From NCBI GenBank assembly GCA_014898415.1, contig RCTD01000004.1, forward strand, positions 2,479,001 through 2,543,000: a stretch of DNA of 64,000 nt, given 5' to 3'. Shown here piece after piece: positions 12,204-23,148 of the stretch (within the stretch, counting starts at the first letter, position 1; the number at the start of each line of letters is the position of its first letter). Both the position numbers and the translations under genes were made by a program. The notes under the pieces were generated by a model that saw nothing but the letters and a program-made list of their open reading frames with translations, searched no databases and was not told the origin of the DNA. This stretch comes from Stromatinia cepivora (Eukaryota > Ascomycota > Leotiomycetes > Helotiales > Sclerotiniaceae).

Positions 12204-12525
12204 GCGGTCTTAGGGCATGTGTTTTATGTTTGCTGAGCTATAAATTTTTTGATAAGGAAAAAAAAATTATGAACGGGATCAGATATGCAACAAAAATAAA
12301 TGAGAGGGAATTCCAGCTAATGATAGAAAGGGGACTGGTGAAGGACGACGAGTTTCACGTCTAGAAAAGGAAGGTACTTTTCACCAAGTATCGGACATTC
12401 ATGATATAAATAATGGATTGAAACAACAAAGAAAACTTTCACCCTACAATACTCCCCGCAACCCCTCAACCCCCCCCCTCCAAATAACCAACCACCTACC
12501 CCCCCCCCTCAAACCACCTACCACC

Positions 12526-13147
12526 CTACTGCTTAAAACTCCCCTTAAAAACCCTCAAGAAATCATTTTCCCCATCCCCCTCATTCCACCTCACAAGCGG
12601 TTTCAACCCCGCAAACTTCCACACCCCATCAATCTTCTTATAGTAATGTTCATTAGTCGCATGACTATGCCCCTTCAATTTAATCTCCTTCAAATCCTTA
12701 TCTTTATAGACTTGATGAGCAGCTCTCAATTGATGATGTCCAATTACATAATCATCCGAGATTTTTTCCCAGCGGGTGGCGCCGAGGAGATGTTGGGTTT
12801 TGACGCAGGGGTCCCCGAGGAAATCGTCATCGGTTACCATGGCCATGAAATCGGAGGCGGGCATGGAGTCCCAGCGGGATTTGCCGATGGTGGTGTAGTC
12901 GACGAGGAGGTTGGGAGCGATGATGGACTCGAGTCGTTTCCAGTCCTGTGGTTTGTTAGGGGATTGAGGATTTTTGGGGAAGAGGAACTGTGTATGTACC
13001 TTTGCATCGTAGCTGTCACCCCAATCGAAGACCAATGCTGTGAGGTCGAGGTAATCTATATCATGTTAGCATTAATCTGCACCAATGGATCGTCCGGAGA
13101 CAAGACAAAAGATACTTGCCCTCAAAAGAAATTCTGTCTTGAGCCAT
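12526..13147 (-). CDS. SCD1: Scytalone dehydratase (DHN-melanin pathway)
   Basis: Three exons on the minus strand (13120..13147, 13000..13055, 12526..12945) join to 167 residues. Intron 1 is a GC-AG intron (donor GCAAGT); intron 2 has GTACAT and CACAG. The protein belongs to the SnoaL/NTF2-like cone fold and carries the scytalone dehydratase hallmarks: SYD (Tyr25, Asp26), Tyr45, KTQH (His80), His105, Asn126, and the IDGVWKFAGLKP block. The enzyme removes water from scytalone to give 1,3,8-trihydroxynaphthalene and from vermelone to give DHN. The position matching active-site Ser129 of the Magnaporthe enzyme appears to be Ala124 here (HATN), which is unusual. It is divergent from a hydroxynaphthalene-reductase-like gene, the enzyme acting immediately before it, which supports the role. 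An overlapping plus-strand frame of 243 codons is a shadow. Confidence 0.93.
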
Positions 13148-14632
13148 AGTGGATGAAGTTGTTTGTTTTCGAAGAGATGTATTTATTCGAGTAGAGGAAG
13201 TGCACACAATGATAAAATGAAAACCAAAAGATCAGCGACTTCCACAACATATATGAATGATACCATCCATGGCACCAAGCATGAGCTATCCTAAACTTGA
13301 GCTCACAAGCTCCTATTACCTCGCGGCTTCGCTCTTTGGCTCAGCTCCAGAGCCCGAGTCCGGCTGCTTGTACGACCTCCGGGACGAATATGTACGCCAT
13401 GACCCCTGATATCTTTTGCTAATGGATAAAGTAGTTAATATCCTAGTAATAGCGTATTAAGATGCTGTCAATAACGGGCTCTGGTCGGACTTCCTCCATT
13501 TTTTGAATGGAACTGAAACAGTCACCCCGAATGTTGGAGTGGTTGATGTATGTCGCATCGCTGCGATTATTTGAGCTCCGTAAGCCAAGGCCGAGGAGAT
13601 AATCGTAATCCGGACTTACTAGGATTATGTTGATGCTTGCTAACCCTGCTGTATCTCGCAATCGCATCTTGGTACATTGGCTGCACTATTCAAGTCTCCG
13701 TCCCTTGATATCTGATGTTTATTGATTATAAAGTTGCGTTGAGATTGTTTATGGTGGATCAGTCTGCCCAACGGACAAGTTCTGTAGATCATGGAGCTAT
13801 CGAGATCATGGAGCTATCGGTGTCGATCCAAAGCATGGGTTCAGCGGAGGAACCTCAATGTGGGGGGATATTGTACCCCTAAAAATAGTGTCAATAGCCT
13901 AGCTAAAGCGGTCCCTCAACATCGTCAAACATCTTGGACTTTTACTCGTATTTATTGTCATGTAGTTTCCGCTATACGAAACTTGACATGACTTAGATCG
14001 GATGGTAGGAAAGGAGGTAGAATTTTTCAAGGAAGAAACGAATCAGTCTCAATCCGTGAAATGACTGGTGTATGATCAGACCTTCAGCTTGCGATGCCTT
14101 CGCTTACCCTAGTGAGTGAGCGGACTCACTTAATACTACTACCGCAATCCGTGCATTGTTGTGCGGACTATATTGAAACATGCCACCAATAATTGCGATG
14201 AATAAGTATTGAAGAACTCGGAAACAATATGGTATGGAGCTTTCTAGCTATCGAGCCCTGTTGTTGTTTGTTGATAGCCTAATTGGATAAATTGCGAAGA
14301 TCGGTACTTTGTAGTTCGTTCACTCTTCTCAGCGCATCGGAATTGCATGGGTCAATTCAAACGAAAATCAACGCTGCATGAATATTGTCTATGAACGGAA
14401 CGGATGCCTCTAGAGTCTCGCCACTTCCTTGTGTATGGCCGAAGACCGAGAGGTCCGAGGAACTGTCGTGATCGTGTTTGTCCAATGATATAAGATGTTG
14501 ATTGCCCATTTCAATATAGAATTTCATACATCGTTCCACATCTTATATTGTTGTATAATCTCTCCCGTGCGTTTTCTACTTTCATATCATATACCCATTA
14601 TCACGTTACTTGATACTTCCATAAACAACACA
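13148..14632. promoter_or_regulatory. Divergent promoter region of SCD1 and the SDR gene
   Basis: About 1.5 kb between the divergent starts at 13147 and 14633. It has no gene; short frames on either strand lack motifs. It includes a 17-bp-period tandem duplication at 13787-13819. Shared control of two consecutive melanin steps is likely but no binding site can be named. Confidence 0.45.
13787..13819. repeat. Perfect tandem pair of a 16-bp unit
   Basis: GATCATGGAGCTATCG occurs at 13787..13802 and again at 13804..13819, one base apart. It lies mid-way in the divergent promoter of SCD1 and the reductase-like gene. It may be a simple duplication or a doubled protein-binding site. Confidence 0.6.
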
Positions 14633-15537
14633 ATGTCTGTATCACCAGCTCCATTTAAAACTCTTGAGGGAAAGGTCGCCCTCGTGACAGGTTCCGGTCG
14701 TGGAATCGGTCGAGGTATTGCTCTTGAGCTTGCTGCCCGTGGCGCGAGTGTTGTTATCAATTATGCCAACTCCGCTGGGCCAGCTGAACAGGTCGTTCAG
14801 GAAATTGAGGAACTCGGTAGCAAAGGAATTGCTATCAAAGCCGATGTCTCCAAGGTACCAGAAATTCGACGCTTGTTCCAGGAGGCTAAGGCACATTTCG
14901 GTAAACTCGATATTGTTATGAGCAATTCGGGTACTGAGATCTTCAAGGAGGAAGAAGATGTCACCGAAGAAGACTACGACAGAGTTTTTGGTCTCAATAC
15001 TAGAGCACAATTCTTTGTTGCTCAACAAGCTCTTATCCACCTCGAGAACTATGGAAGAATTGTTTTAATGTCTTCCATTGCTGCCAATATGTCCGGTGTA
15101 CCAAACCATGCTTTGTATGCTGGCAGTAAGGCGGCTGTTGAAGGATTTGTTAGATCTTTCGCTAAGGATTGTGGAAAAAAGAAGATTACTTGCAATGGTA
15201 TTGCTCCTGGTGGAATCAAGACCGATATGTACGAGCAGTGAGTATTTTGTATAACCTAGTATTCATGGTCAATGCTGACGTGAAGATAGAAATGCCTGGC
15301 ATTACGTTCCAGGCGGAACCGAAGGAATGGACGTAGATATCATTGATAAGGGACTTGCTGCTGTCTGTTCACTGGGACGTGTCGGTGTTCCAAAGGATAT
15401 CGGAAGGGTTGTAGCATTCTTGGCAGGTCCGGAATCTGAATGGATTAATGGTAAGACCTATCGATGAAAAAGACCTTTTTCTTGTGACTAATATTTTTGT
15501 AGGACAAATTTTACAACTCAACGGTGGTGGGAAGTAG
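14633..15537 (+). CDS. Tetra/trihydroxynaphthalene reductase-like SDR
   Basis: Three exons (14633..15237, 15290..15450, 15503..15537) give 266 residues, normal for naphthol reductases. Introns of 52 nt each use GTGAGT and GTAAGA donors. Classical short-chain dehydrogenase features: cofactor loop TGSGRGIG (19-26), NSG (98-100), and the catalytic set Ser148, Tyr162, Lys166 (YAGSK). The APGGIKTDMY motif and the DVTEEDYDRVFGLNTRAQFFVA stretch closely follow fungal 1,3,8-trihydroxynaphthalene and versicolorin reductases; an Arg after the loop fits NADPH use. In melanin synthesis it would reduce 1,3,6,8-tetrahydroxynaphthalene to scytalone and/or 1,3,8-trihydroxynaphthalene to vermelone. I start at the ATG at 14633 and not the longer open frame from 14495, because the family begins just before LEGKVALVTG. 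Which of the two BRN-type reductases it is cannot be decided here. Confidence 0.9.
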
Positions 15538-16584
15538 CCGGTAATATTGTGAATGGGGGTTGAAATAGTGATGCATCATGAATTGAAGGCTGCTTACAGG
15601 AGTACCCATCAGGTTCTATAGACGGTGGAATTTTAGGGACATGTAGAATGAACAAAAAATCTAATCCATATCATAAAATGATATTTTTTCCAGTAAAACT
15701 TGCGATCTAATTATCCGTCCTTCTATCCATCCTTAAGAAAGGTGCTGACTTGAGGACTGGAAAGACGAATTGCTGTATGAGTCGGTAAGAAAATGTTTCG
15801 GGGTGCTGTTGAAATCGACTTGTCTGCGGTTTCTTCGCTACTACTTCAAATGTGATTAATGTGGAAAGAAAGCCCGCCTCAAGCGGATGCCAACTGTACT
15901 CATACTGCAACTGCAGGTTCAGCCACACAACGGCCTCTCAGTACCAAACATATACCGAGCACCCCTTGCAATCGTAATGATTGCCGAGTAGATACTTACC
16001 CATATTGGTGATATAAGCCTCCATTAGACGAGTATCTCTTGTTCGGCTCGAACCTTCCAAGAGCTTCTAGAGTTGGGGTGACAAGATGAGGTGTGTGTGA
16101 ATCTTGGTGGCGTAGATCTATTGGAACTGCCTGGTTACATGCCAGGCAACCAGTCGATTACCGGATTTATCAAGTCGCCATCCTCGGGGATAGAAAGTGC
16201 CAAGCAGTCTCTCAGCTGTATGGATGGCTAAAATCTTTGAAACTGTAAGATCTTGCGTGTGTCGCTGTGAGAAAATGTTTAAAGTCGTTGGGGTTCAGAA
16301 ACGCAACTTATAATCTTCAGGAAAGAATACTAATCATGGACCTGGTAAATAGAAGGCACTCTTGTCAATGTAAGAAGTACTTACATGCAACTAGGGTGTT
16401 CAGACAACGTAACCATCGTGTATGTAGAACGTATGGGAAGATAGTCACCCATATATGCATTCCAGATTCATTTCTGACATTACATCCACTGTAGTTCAAA
16501 TAAGTTAGTTTATACGTTGATACGGAATAAAAGGAGTGATGATTCAAGGTTCAAGTTTCCGCCAATATTGTAAAAGAAACCATG
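15538..16584. other. Convergent 3' region, no gene seen
   Basis: About 1 kb between the reductase-like gene and the regulator ending at 16585, which converge. Short frames only; expected to hold both 3' untranslated regions and terminators. No repeat or transposon end noted. Confidence 0.5.
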
Positions 16585-18550
16585 TCACCTACTCCAGAAC
16601 ACCTCTTGCCCAAGATCAGCCCTTGCCCAAGTCTCTTCTACTAGTATCAACGCCTTTGTCATAGGTTTCGCAGGCAATGATAGTTTAAAATCTTGAAAAC
16701 GAGTAACAATAAAACGCCGGGCCGCCGCAATATCCACCTCGAAGTTGGTAATGCTATTTAACATCGTTGTGCTACTTGATGCCAAACTATTATTGTGGCC
16801 AGCACCTTCGTAATGGCTTAATCCAAAATTTGCAGCAATGGAAAATGTCTCCATTGATGCTGTAGAGAACCGGAGCTCACTTGCAGAGATAATCATGACA
16901 ATTGGTTGGAGACATCGAGTACCAGATGTTGGTGGAATCTTCTCGAGGAGGGATACAATATGTAGTGCAAGCGATATCAAGAATTCCTGTGCGGAATGCG
17001 AAACTGGCAAAGATAGTATCTCTTTTGAGTCGGGCTGCCGAGTTAGATAGATAGTAGGGAAGATGCGATATATCTCTAGGAGAGCAGCACACCTATATGC
17101 TTCTGCTAGCAGGATATATTGCCTGACGGGTGTGTTCTCGTCACCCGCATCGACAAGTTCGGCTTCAGATGGTAAATTCACAGCCAGTAATTTCTCTTCC
17201 AAAAGCCGCGCCTTGGTAGTCCACTCTATGCTATGGAAGACACTTTGTTGAAGTGGTAATGAACTGAAGTCGAAAAAAGGATCATCAAGAGCAATGTTTG
17301 GAATTGGATTGAACGTTGACTTGCGATAAGATCGAATCAATCTTCCTGCCTGGGCGAATAAAGCTTGTACCTTCGGTGCCACTCCGGTCCATGGATGAGG
17401 AAATATTTGGTGATTTTCCAAATTTGGGGTCGTGGGACTTTCCACCGACGTATCGTCCTCTAGCATGACAACATTCTCTTCATCTTCGACAAATCCAGCT
17501 AGTAAATCCCAGTATAAAATACACTGTTCAAAGAACTCATTCTGTCGGTGCGTTTTGCTATCCACGTTCGTACCTTGCTGAGCAAGCCGTTGCTTGTATA
17601 ATCTCTTGGCAGTTTTTAAGTGTGCCAGGCCTAGATCCCGTGGATTATGCCATGCTGTGGTTTGACCAACCAGAAGCACAGTCAGGAGAGTCTTATCGAT
17701 GTTGTCATGAGATTCCAATCCAGCTCGGCTCGATTGATACAAGCATCTAAATGTTTCTCGTTGCATTTGAACCCCCACCGAAGACATGCGTGGGAAGTCA
17801 TGCGAAAGGTACGCAGCGGCCATGCTTTGAATGGCGTAGTATATTGGTGCCGAACCATCCCAGAGCTGGCCAACAGTGGACCGAAACGGATTTAGCATGC
17901 CATCAAAGGATGAGAATATTACACAAATATAACCAAAATAGTATTCCACGAGCATGGTTGGAAGATGAACAAGGAACTCAGGTACACTCGAGCTGTTCAA
18001 TTGATGGCGAATGGCAGAAAGACTATCAGTGAATACTGGAGCGGGCTTCCTCTTAATTGTGATATCAGAGCTCTGAACAGACCCACTTCTGCTTCTTCCA
18101 CAAGATTCATCATGTTCAACCATTTCGGAATGATCTTCCTTTGGATCGGATTCCGTAGGTTCTTTTGCAGGAGATGTATTCACGGAAGGCTCTAAATCCA
18201 CCACCAGCTCTCTTTCCAGAGCTTCCGCTGAAGGTGGTAGTGGTCTATGGGTATTTTCAACAAGAACCTTTTCATGTTTCGTCGACCAGACTAGTCGTTG
18301 TGAAGCATAGCAACACTCTGCCTTTCTTTTGAGACATTGAAGACAATGCGGCTTCTTCTCGTCACATTTCAACTACTGTCATGTCAGTATTGAAATTTTT
18401 GTATTTTTAACAAGTGAGTCTTACGCGTTTAGCCTTGCATCTTTGGCAACCCTGGCGAGATTTTGGGGCTCGACGAGGATTGGTCAGACACGCCTGACCT
18501 ACATTTGAAGGAATTATTTCGGAAACTTTTGAAGTTGGAGGAGTATTCAT
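16585..18550 (-). CDS. Zn2Cys6 transcription factor, fungal_trans_2-like (637 aa)
   Basis: Two exons on the minus strand (18425..18550 and 16585..18372) join at a 52-nt intron (GTAAGA donor, TAG acceptor) that sits inside the zinc cluster, as is common in this class. The cluster is complete: Cys35-x2-Cys38-x6-Cys45-x6-Cys52-x2-Cys55-x6-Cys62 with the basic AKRLKCDE core. A linker rich in Ser, Pro and acidic residues follows, then a long helical region (about 150-637) of the PF11951 kind with YYFGYICVIFSSFDG and LAEAYRCAALLEIYRIFP. Such proteins are nuclear, binding CGG-type sites. It lies between the reductase-like gene and a second, divergently transcribed zinc-cluster gene, so it is a candidate pathway regulator. 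It lacks the C2H2 fingers of the Cmr1/Pig1 melanin regulators, so it is not that gene. Confidence 0.9.
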
Positions 18551-19833
18551 TTGCACACTGGTAATAGTGTAGAGTGGGTGAAAGCTGACTCGCAATGTAC
18601 GAAAAAAATGTATCGATATCCTCAATACCAAAGTTCAGTTGACGTGACGGAGGAATTTCAATAAATACAATCAAATCATGGGAGAACAGGAATCAAAAGT
18701 GGGGCTAATCCATGAATAATCACGTGATATAGCTATCGGCACTAATGTCACCAAAAGTAATTTTGAAGGGTATTATTATCAGACAACGCTCTTCAACTTC
18801 ATCCTTTCCCAACTCATACTACTTGTTGGATTTTGACAAAAAATCATCAAGAGAAATTCAAACTAGGACACAACTTTTGTGCCCTTGCTTCCTACATTCT
18901 TCGTGGACACATCAGTCATTTTATCACATTGGAGCAAAGGTTCTGAAATAACCACCAGAGGCCTTTCTCGGGACAACCTCTAACTGCTCCCAGCCAATAT
19001 GTTTCTCCAGTGAATCCAGTGTTGTCTTCTCATTCCCCATTAACATGTCTCTCAAACAACAAGCAAGGACTTGTGCAAGTGCTCAGACTCCTCACGTGAT
19101 TGGGAAGCAATTCAGAAACTCTATGGATGTGCTGGTATCATCTGATGGCAATTGGTCTCAAGTGCAGATAGAATGGATCCCTAATCCTTAGTCCCAATTG
19201 AATCGCGAGTGTTTCTGGGACGCACAATCACCAAACTTCATAGAATCATATCTCAGGTTCTAGGTTCTACCCACAATGCTTGTCCTTAACTAGTCAATAT
19301 GACCGCCATTGTCCACCAGCTAGATGCTTCTGGTATTGTGAAGCGTCTAGGAATCATTACTGTTTCTAAGGTTAATTTATCCTTAGTTTGAATCATATCA
19401 TGTCTATTCCTCGATTGTTCTGGAAGTTCCATTAATCTATAAAGGTCCGGGCGTAAGGTTGTATCAGGGTTAACAGCAAACATTGTCGGAGTTTGAAACA
19501 TTTCACGATTCGAATAAAGTTCCCATACGGATAAGGTTCATGTTCTCATTGTTATCAGAACTGTTATTGGCGAAGTCTCTTGATGCTGTCCCATATCTGT
19601 CCCATGTGTTTCCAACAACTACCATCAGACTAATCCATCTTACAACGGAAATGGGAAACAACCGATGTAATTGAGTTTATGAGGTGTTGACAAAGTTGTC
19701 ATATATCAATCTTATATCACCAACCATCGCCATTACCTCGCATCATTTATGCACCAGAAAAGGCAAAACTTGTGACTGTTGATATCCAAACTAGCTTGAT
19801 TGTACAAAACCTAACCACTCGGACAAGCTCGTC
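18551..19833. promoter_or_regulatory. Divergent promoter of the two zinc-cluster regulators, with two CACGTG sites
   Basis: 1.28 kb between the divergent starts at 18550 and 19834. CACGTG palindromes lie at 18721..18726 and 19093..19098, and three more occur upstream of the hydrolase. CACGTG is the core E-box/G-box bound by bHLH proteins in fungi. No coding sequence is convincing here. Confidence 0.45.
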
Positions 19834-21930
19834 ATGGTCAACACGGGAAAACCATCGAGGGGATGCTACATATGTAGAGCTAGGCGGATCAAGGTATGTT
19901 TCCTCATTTCACATGGTACATCAAGATATGGGTGTTGGTTCCTAATCATTACCCCAGTGCGATGAGGGTAAACCGTCATGTATGAAATGTCAAAAGTCAA
20001 AACGAGAATGCCTTGGTATGATTAAGTTCCAGTTGCAATGATCTAGGTCCAATCGTTGACAAAAGCTACAGGATATCGCGATGAAAATGAGCTCAAGCTT
20101 CGAGACCAAACTAAGTCCACCAAGCGGAAAGTTTCTATGGCTTTCGATGCAACCACCCCGACTTTCACAATAGACTCATACAGCCATTCACCATGCCAAA
20201 GTGGACGCAGTCGACCAACGAAGAGGAAAATCAATACATCAATTAATGCAAACATTTACAAAACAATCGATTGGATCACAACCACAAACCGATCTGATCT
20301 GTCTTTATATAGTGATGAAATTCATACAGAGTCGAGCGTCACGCTATTGCCCGTCTCAAGCGTCGATATTGAGCCGTCCGAGTCACCGAAAGGGCTTGTC
20401 CCTAGCCAATTCTCGCCCCCTATTAATGAACGAGCCACCTGCTTTTTCTTATCTAATTTTGTTCTGCTTCCACGTGGACGAGCGGGCAAAGGAAATTTAG
20501 ATTTCCTCATACCACTCATGTGTGCTGCTAGCTCAACAGAAACTACACTTACCCTTGCTTTAAATGCTGTCGCACTTGTTGCTCTCGCGAACCAGCCAGA
20601 TGCTAGGAAACTTCTACCTCTAGCTGACAGTCAGTATGTAACGGCTTTGAATCAAATCAACAAAGATCTTCAGGATTCAGACAAAGCAAATCAAGATGCG
20701 ACTTTGGCGGCAGTTTTTCTGTTATCCTTGTATGAGGTAAAATAATCTTATCGTCATTTTATACATAATACTTACCCAGACTAGCAACTCAGCTCGCACC
20801 CCATGTCTTTGACTGGATGGTTATCTCACATCAATGGAGCTGTAGCGCTGGTAAAGGCTCGGGGTCGAAGCCAGCTTGATACAAACATTGGGCGCTCCTT
20901 ATTTGACGCTGTTAGAAGGCACATGGTAGCATTTCATTTCATCTCATTTAATGAAACGAGACTGACGATTAATAGACCATCGAATGTATCAGCCACTCGA
21001 AGGATGTTAAGGAAGGCGTCAATTGGTGGACATCGTTTGCATTGGAGGATAAAGTACAACATCAAGTATCCGTACTCAACCTCAAAGTAGCAGACCTACG
21101 CGCAGACTCAAATCGAATTTGCACTCTCGAAGCCCGCACAGCAGAAAATGTCGAGAAGGTAGTAAACCACTTGGAGAACGCAGAATCAATCGAGAGAGAA
21201 TACGTCGAGTGGTATGCAAATCTTCCCGACGAATGGGCGCCTAAAATGGCAGCTTGGATTGACGACATAGCGGAGAAAGACCGTGCGTCTGCCACTTGCC
21301 ATCCAGGAAAAATTGATATATATGGTGAGCTTTGGATAGCTACTACGCATAACAATGCACGCGCCTCGAGATTGCTTATTATCACGACTATCCTACGATG
21401 TACTGCATGGCTCAACCCCGGCCTCGATTACACCCTCACACCAGAATACGTGAATGTTTCACGACAAGCAAGCCTACTGATTGACGATATTGTGTCAAGC
21501 ATTCCATTCTTCTTCGGCTGGAACATTCCACATACCGATATTCCTGTAGTCGAAAACTCATATTTTCCCTGTGGGAACAACAGTAGAATAAGTGGAAAGG
21601 GAGTAACTGGTGTTTGGGCAATGTGGCCAGTATTTGCAGCGGCAGCCTCAGATTTCGCGACTAATTCCCAAAGATTATGGTTAAGAGGACGACTTAAATA
21701 TATTGCGGAGGATTTAGGGATACGTCAAGCCGAGAAGCTGCTTCAGGTATGATTAACTCTTTTTCTCATCCTAGCAGGTTGTTAATTTCTCATAGTTGCA
21801 AACTCGGTATCCTTCAACATTTATCTATAGAGATCAGGTCATGATTGAAGATATCAAGAGGGCGAAGATGGCTGGCATGGTTGGAGACACTCCATCTGCA
21901 TCGAGCCACAATGTAGCGATGGGTGTTTAG
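19834..21930 (+). CDS. Zn2Cys6 transcription factor, fungal_trans_2-like (609 aa)
   Basis: Six exons (19834..19893, 19958..20015, 20072..20736, 20785..20925, 20976..21746, 21796..21930) join in frame to 609 residues; introns are 48-64 nt with GTATGT, GTATGA, GTAAAA, GTAGCA and GTATGA donors. The zinc cluster at the extreme N-terminus is complete: Cys11-x2-Cys14-x6-Cys21-x6-Cys28-x2-Cys31-x6-Cys38, again interrupted by an intron after RRIK. The middle (about 140-560) has the helical PF11951 pattern, including LAAVFLLSLYE, the WLSHINGAVALVKARG motif and WATTHNNARASRLL-like helices. Expected nuclear, with a role in local or pathway control. It pairs divergently with the other zinc-cluster gene. 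The last exon is the least certain; a MITE begins 53 bp after the stop. Confidence 0.87.
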
Positions 21931-21983
21931 ACATAAATTACCGTGTAGATTCTTGTACAATTATATCTATCCTTGGAATCCTA

Positions 21984-22370
21984 TCTCCTTGGAGGACAAT
22001 GTCTTGTGGGTCTTTTGTGTAAAATAATTTTGAACATTAGTTATTTAAATAGTTACAAATGTTAAATTAAAAATGATATAGTTTGTTTAAAATAGTGTTG
22101 AAATATATAAAAATCGAAATAGAGAGAAGAAAATCTTATTTTTTTTTGACATTAAGATTATGTGTTTTTTATTGTCTTTAATAATTTTTGTTTTAAAATT
22201 CTTTTTTTTAAATAAATATAAAAGAAGATTTTTATACATAATTTTATAGTTTTATATATAAAATATATGTGGATTATGAATTTTTAATATAATAATGTAT
22301 GAGAATGAAAAAAATAAGGTTGAAATTATATATTATTAAACGATCTACAAGATATTGTCCTCCAAGGAGA
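21984..22370. mobile_element. 387-bp Tc1/mariner-type MITE with TA duplication
   Basis: The 26-bp ends are inverted copies: TCTCCTTGGAGGACAAT plus nine more bases at 21984..22009, and the complement at 22345..22370, with two transitions between them. TA dinucleotides flank both ends (21982..21983 and 22371..22372), the usual Tc1/mariner target. The interior is extremely AT-rich with long T and A runs and no frame. It lies 53 bp after the stop of the second zinc-cluster gene and probably within its 3' region. Confidence 0.82.
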
Positions 22371-23148
22371 TAATCTCACAACTACTCACCCATCGTATCC
22401 ATTGCCTCGGCTAAGAACTCCTGCTTTCCGAGCCCAAATCGGCTCGGACGTTATCCGACCCGACGAATTACCCGACAAGGTTTTAACTAACATACAAAGT
22501 ACATTTATTTCGTGTTATACCTCTCACCTAAAGCTCGAATAGATCGAATGGATAGTCATGGGGTTTTCGTCGTATATTTCTCTTTTAGATCATTCAGAGC
22601 ACTAGGATGTGGAATAAAGACATTGTGTCATCCCGCTAGGAATTTCCCCAACGGACGTCCGATGTCTTTGCATTGTACGAAATTGTTCGGCTTTGGAGAG
22701 TGTAAGCTTAGAGTAAGGTTTTGTTAGTTTAGATGCTAAGTCTAATCGTACGAATTTGAGAATTGCGTAGATATATGTTCCCTCTGGACAACTTATTGTT
22801 GCCGGATGGATACACTGCCATTGAAATCACGTGCATTGGAAGATCGGAAAATATACTCTTCTCACGTGGTTACAGGATAGAGAATTTATCCATGATGGGA
22901 AATCGAATACCTTCCATCAGTTCCTGGCTATAAAGGAGACTACGTCGCGGTAAGTCTCTAAGGAAGGAAGCAGGGTTGTGAAGTCACGTGTTGAGGATAG
23001 CTCCCCGAAGCTATCGGCAGGTGTGGCCGCCTTCCCCATCCGCCATGAAGGGTATGCCATAGAAGGAGCTCCAGCTTCAAACTAAACAAAAAGCTTCCAG
23101 AATGAAAACATCACCACCATCATCTAAATCCAATTCTACATTTCCACC
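22371..23148. promoter_or_regulatory. Hydrolase promoter region with three CACGTG sites
   Basis: 778 bp between the MITE and the hydrolase start. CACGTG occurs at 22828..22833, 22863..22868 and 22985..22990, three times in 163 bp, which is far above chance for a 6-mer. They sit 160-320 bp before the ATG. This suggests control by a bHLH-type factor; which one is unknown. Confidence 0.5.

Larger units (their letters stand above)
8863..12525. other. 3.7 kb gene-free stretch rich in short repeats
   Basis: Between the monooxygenase stop and the scytalone dehydratase 3' end I see no convincing gene. It carries a complete MITE (11752-12203) and repeated TTTTGTTGCATATCT-type motifs at 9025, 9188, 9260, 9766, 11429, 11722 and 12281, which are listed separately. 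Open frames at 9250-9658 overlap on both strands and lie between two of these motifs. Confidence 0.5.

Noticed and set aside
12418..13149. Plus-strand open frame of 243 codons
   Set aside because: It is antisense to the three exons of scytalone dehydratase and is Pro/Leu low complexity at its start; no domain.
16585..18550. Zinc-cluster gene as Cmr1/Pig1 melanin regulator
   Set aside because: Only the Zn2Cys6 cluster is present; the two C2H2 fingers of that regulator are missing.
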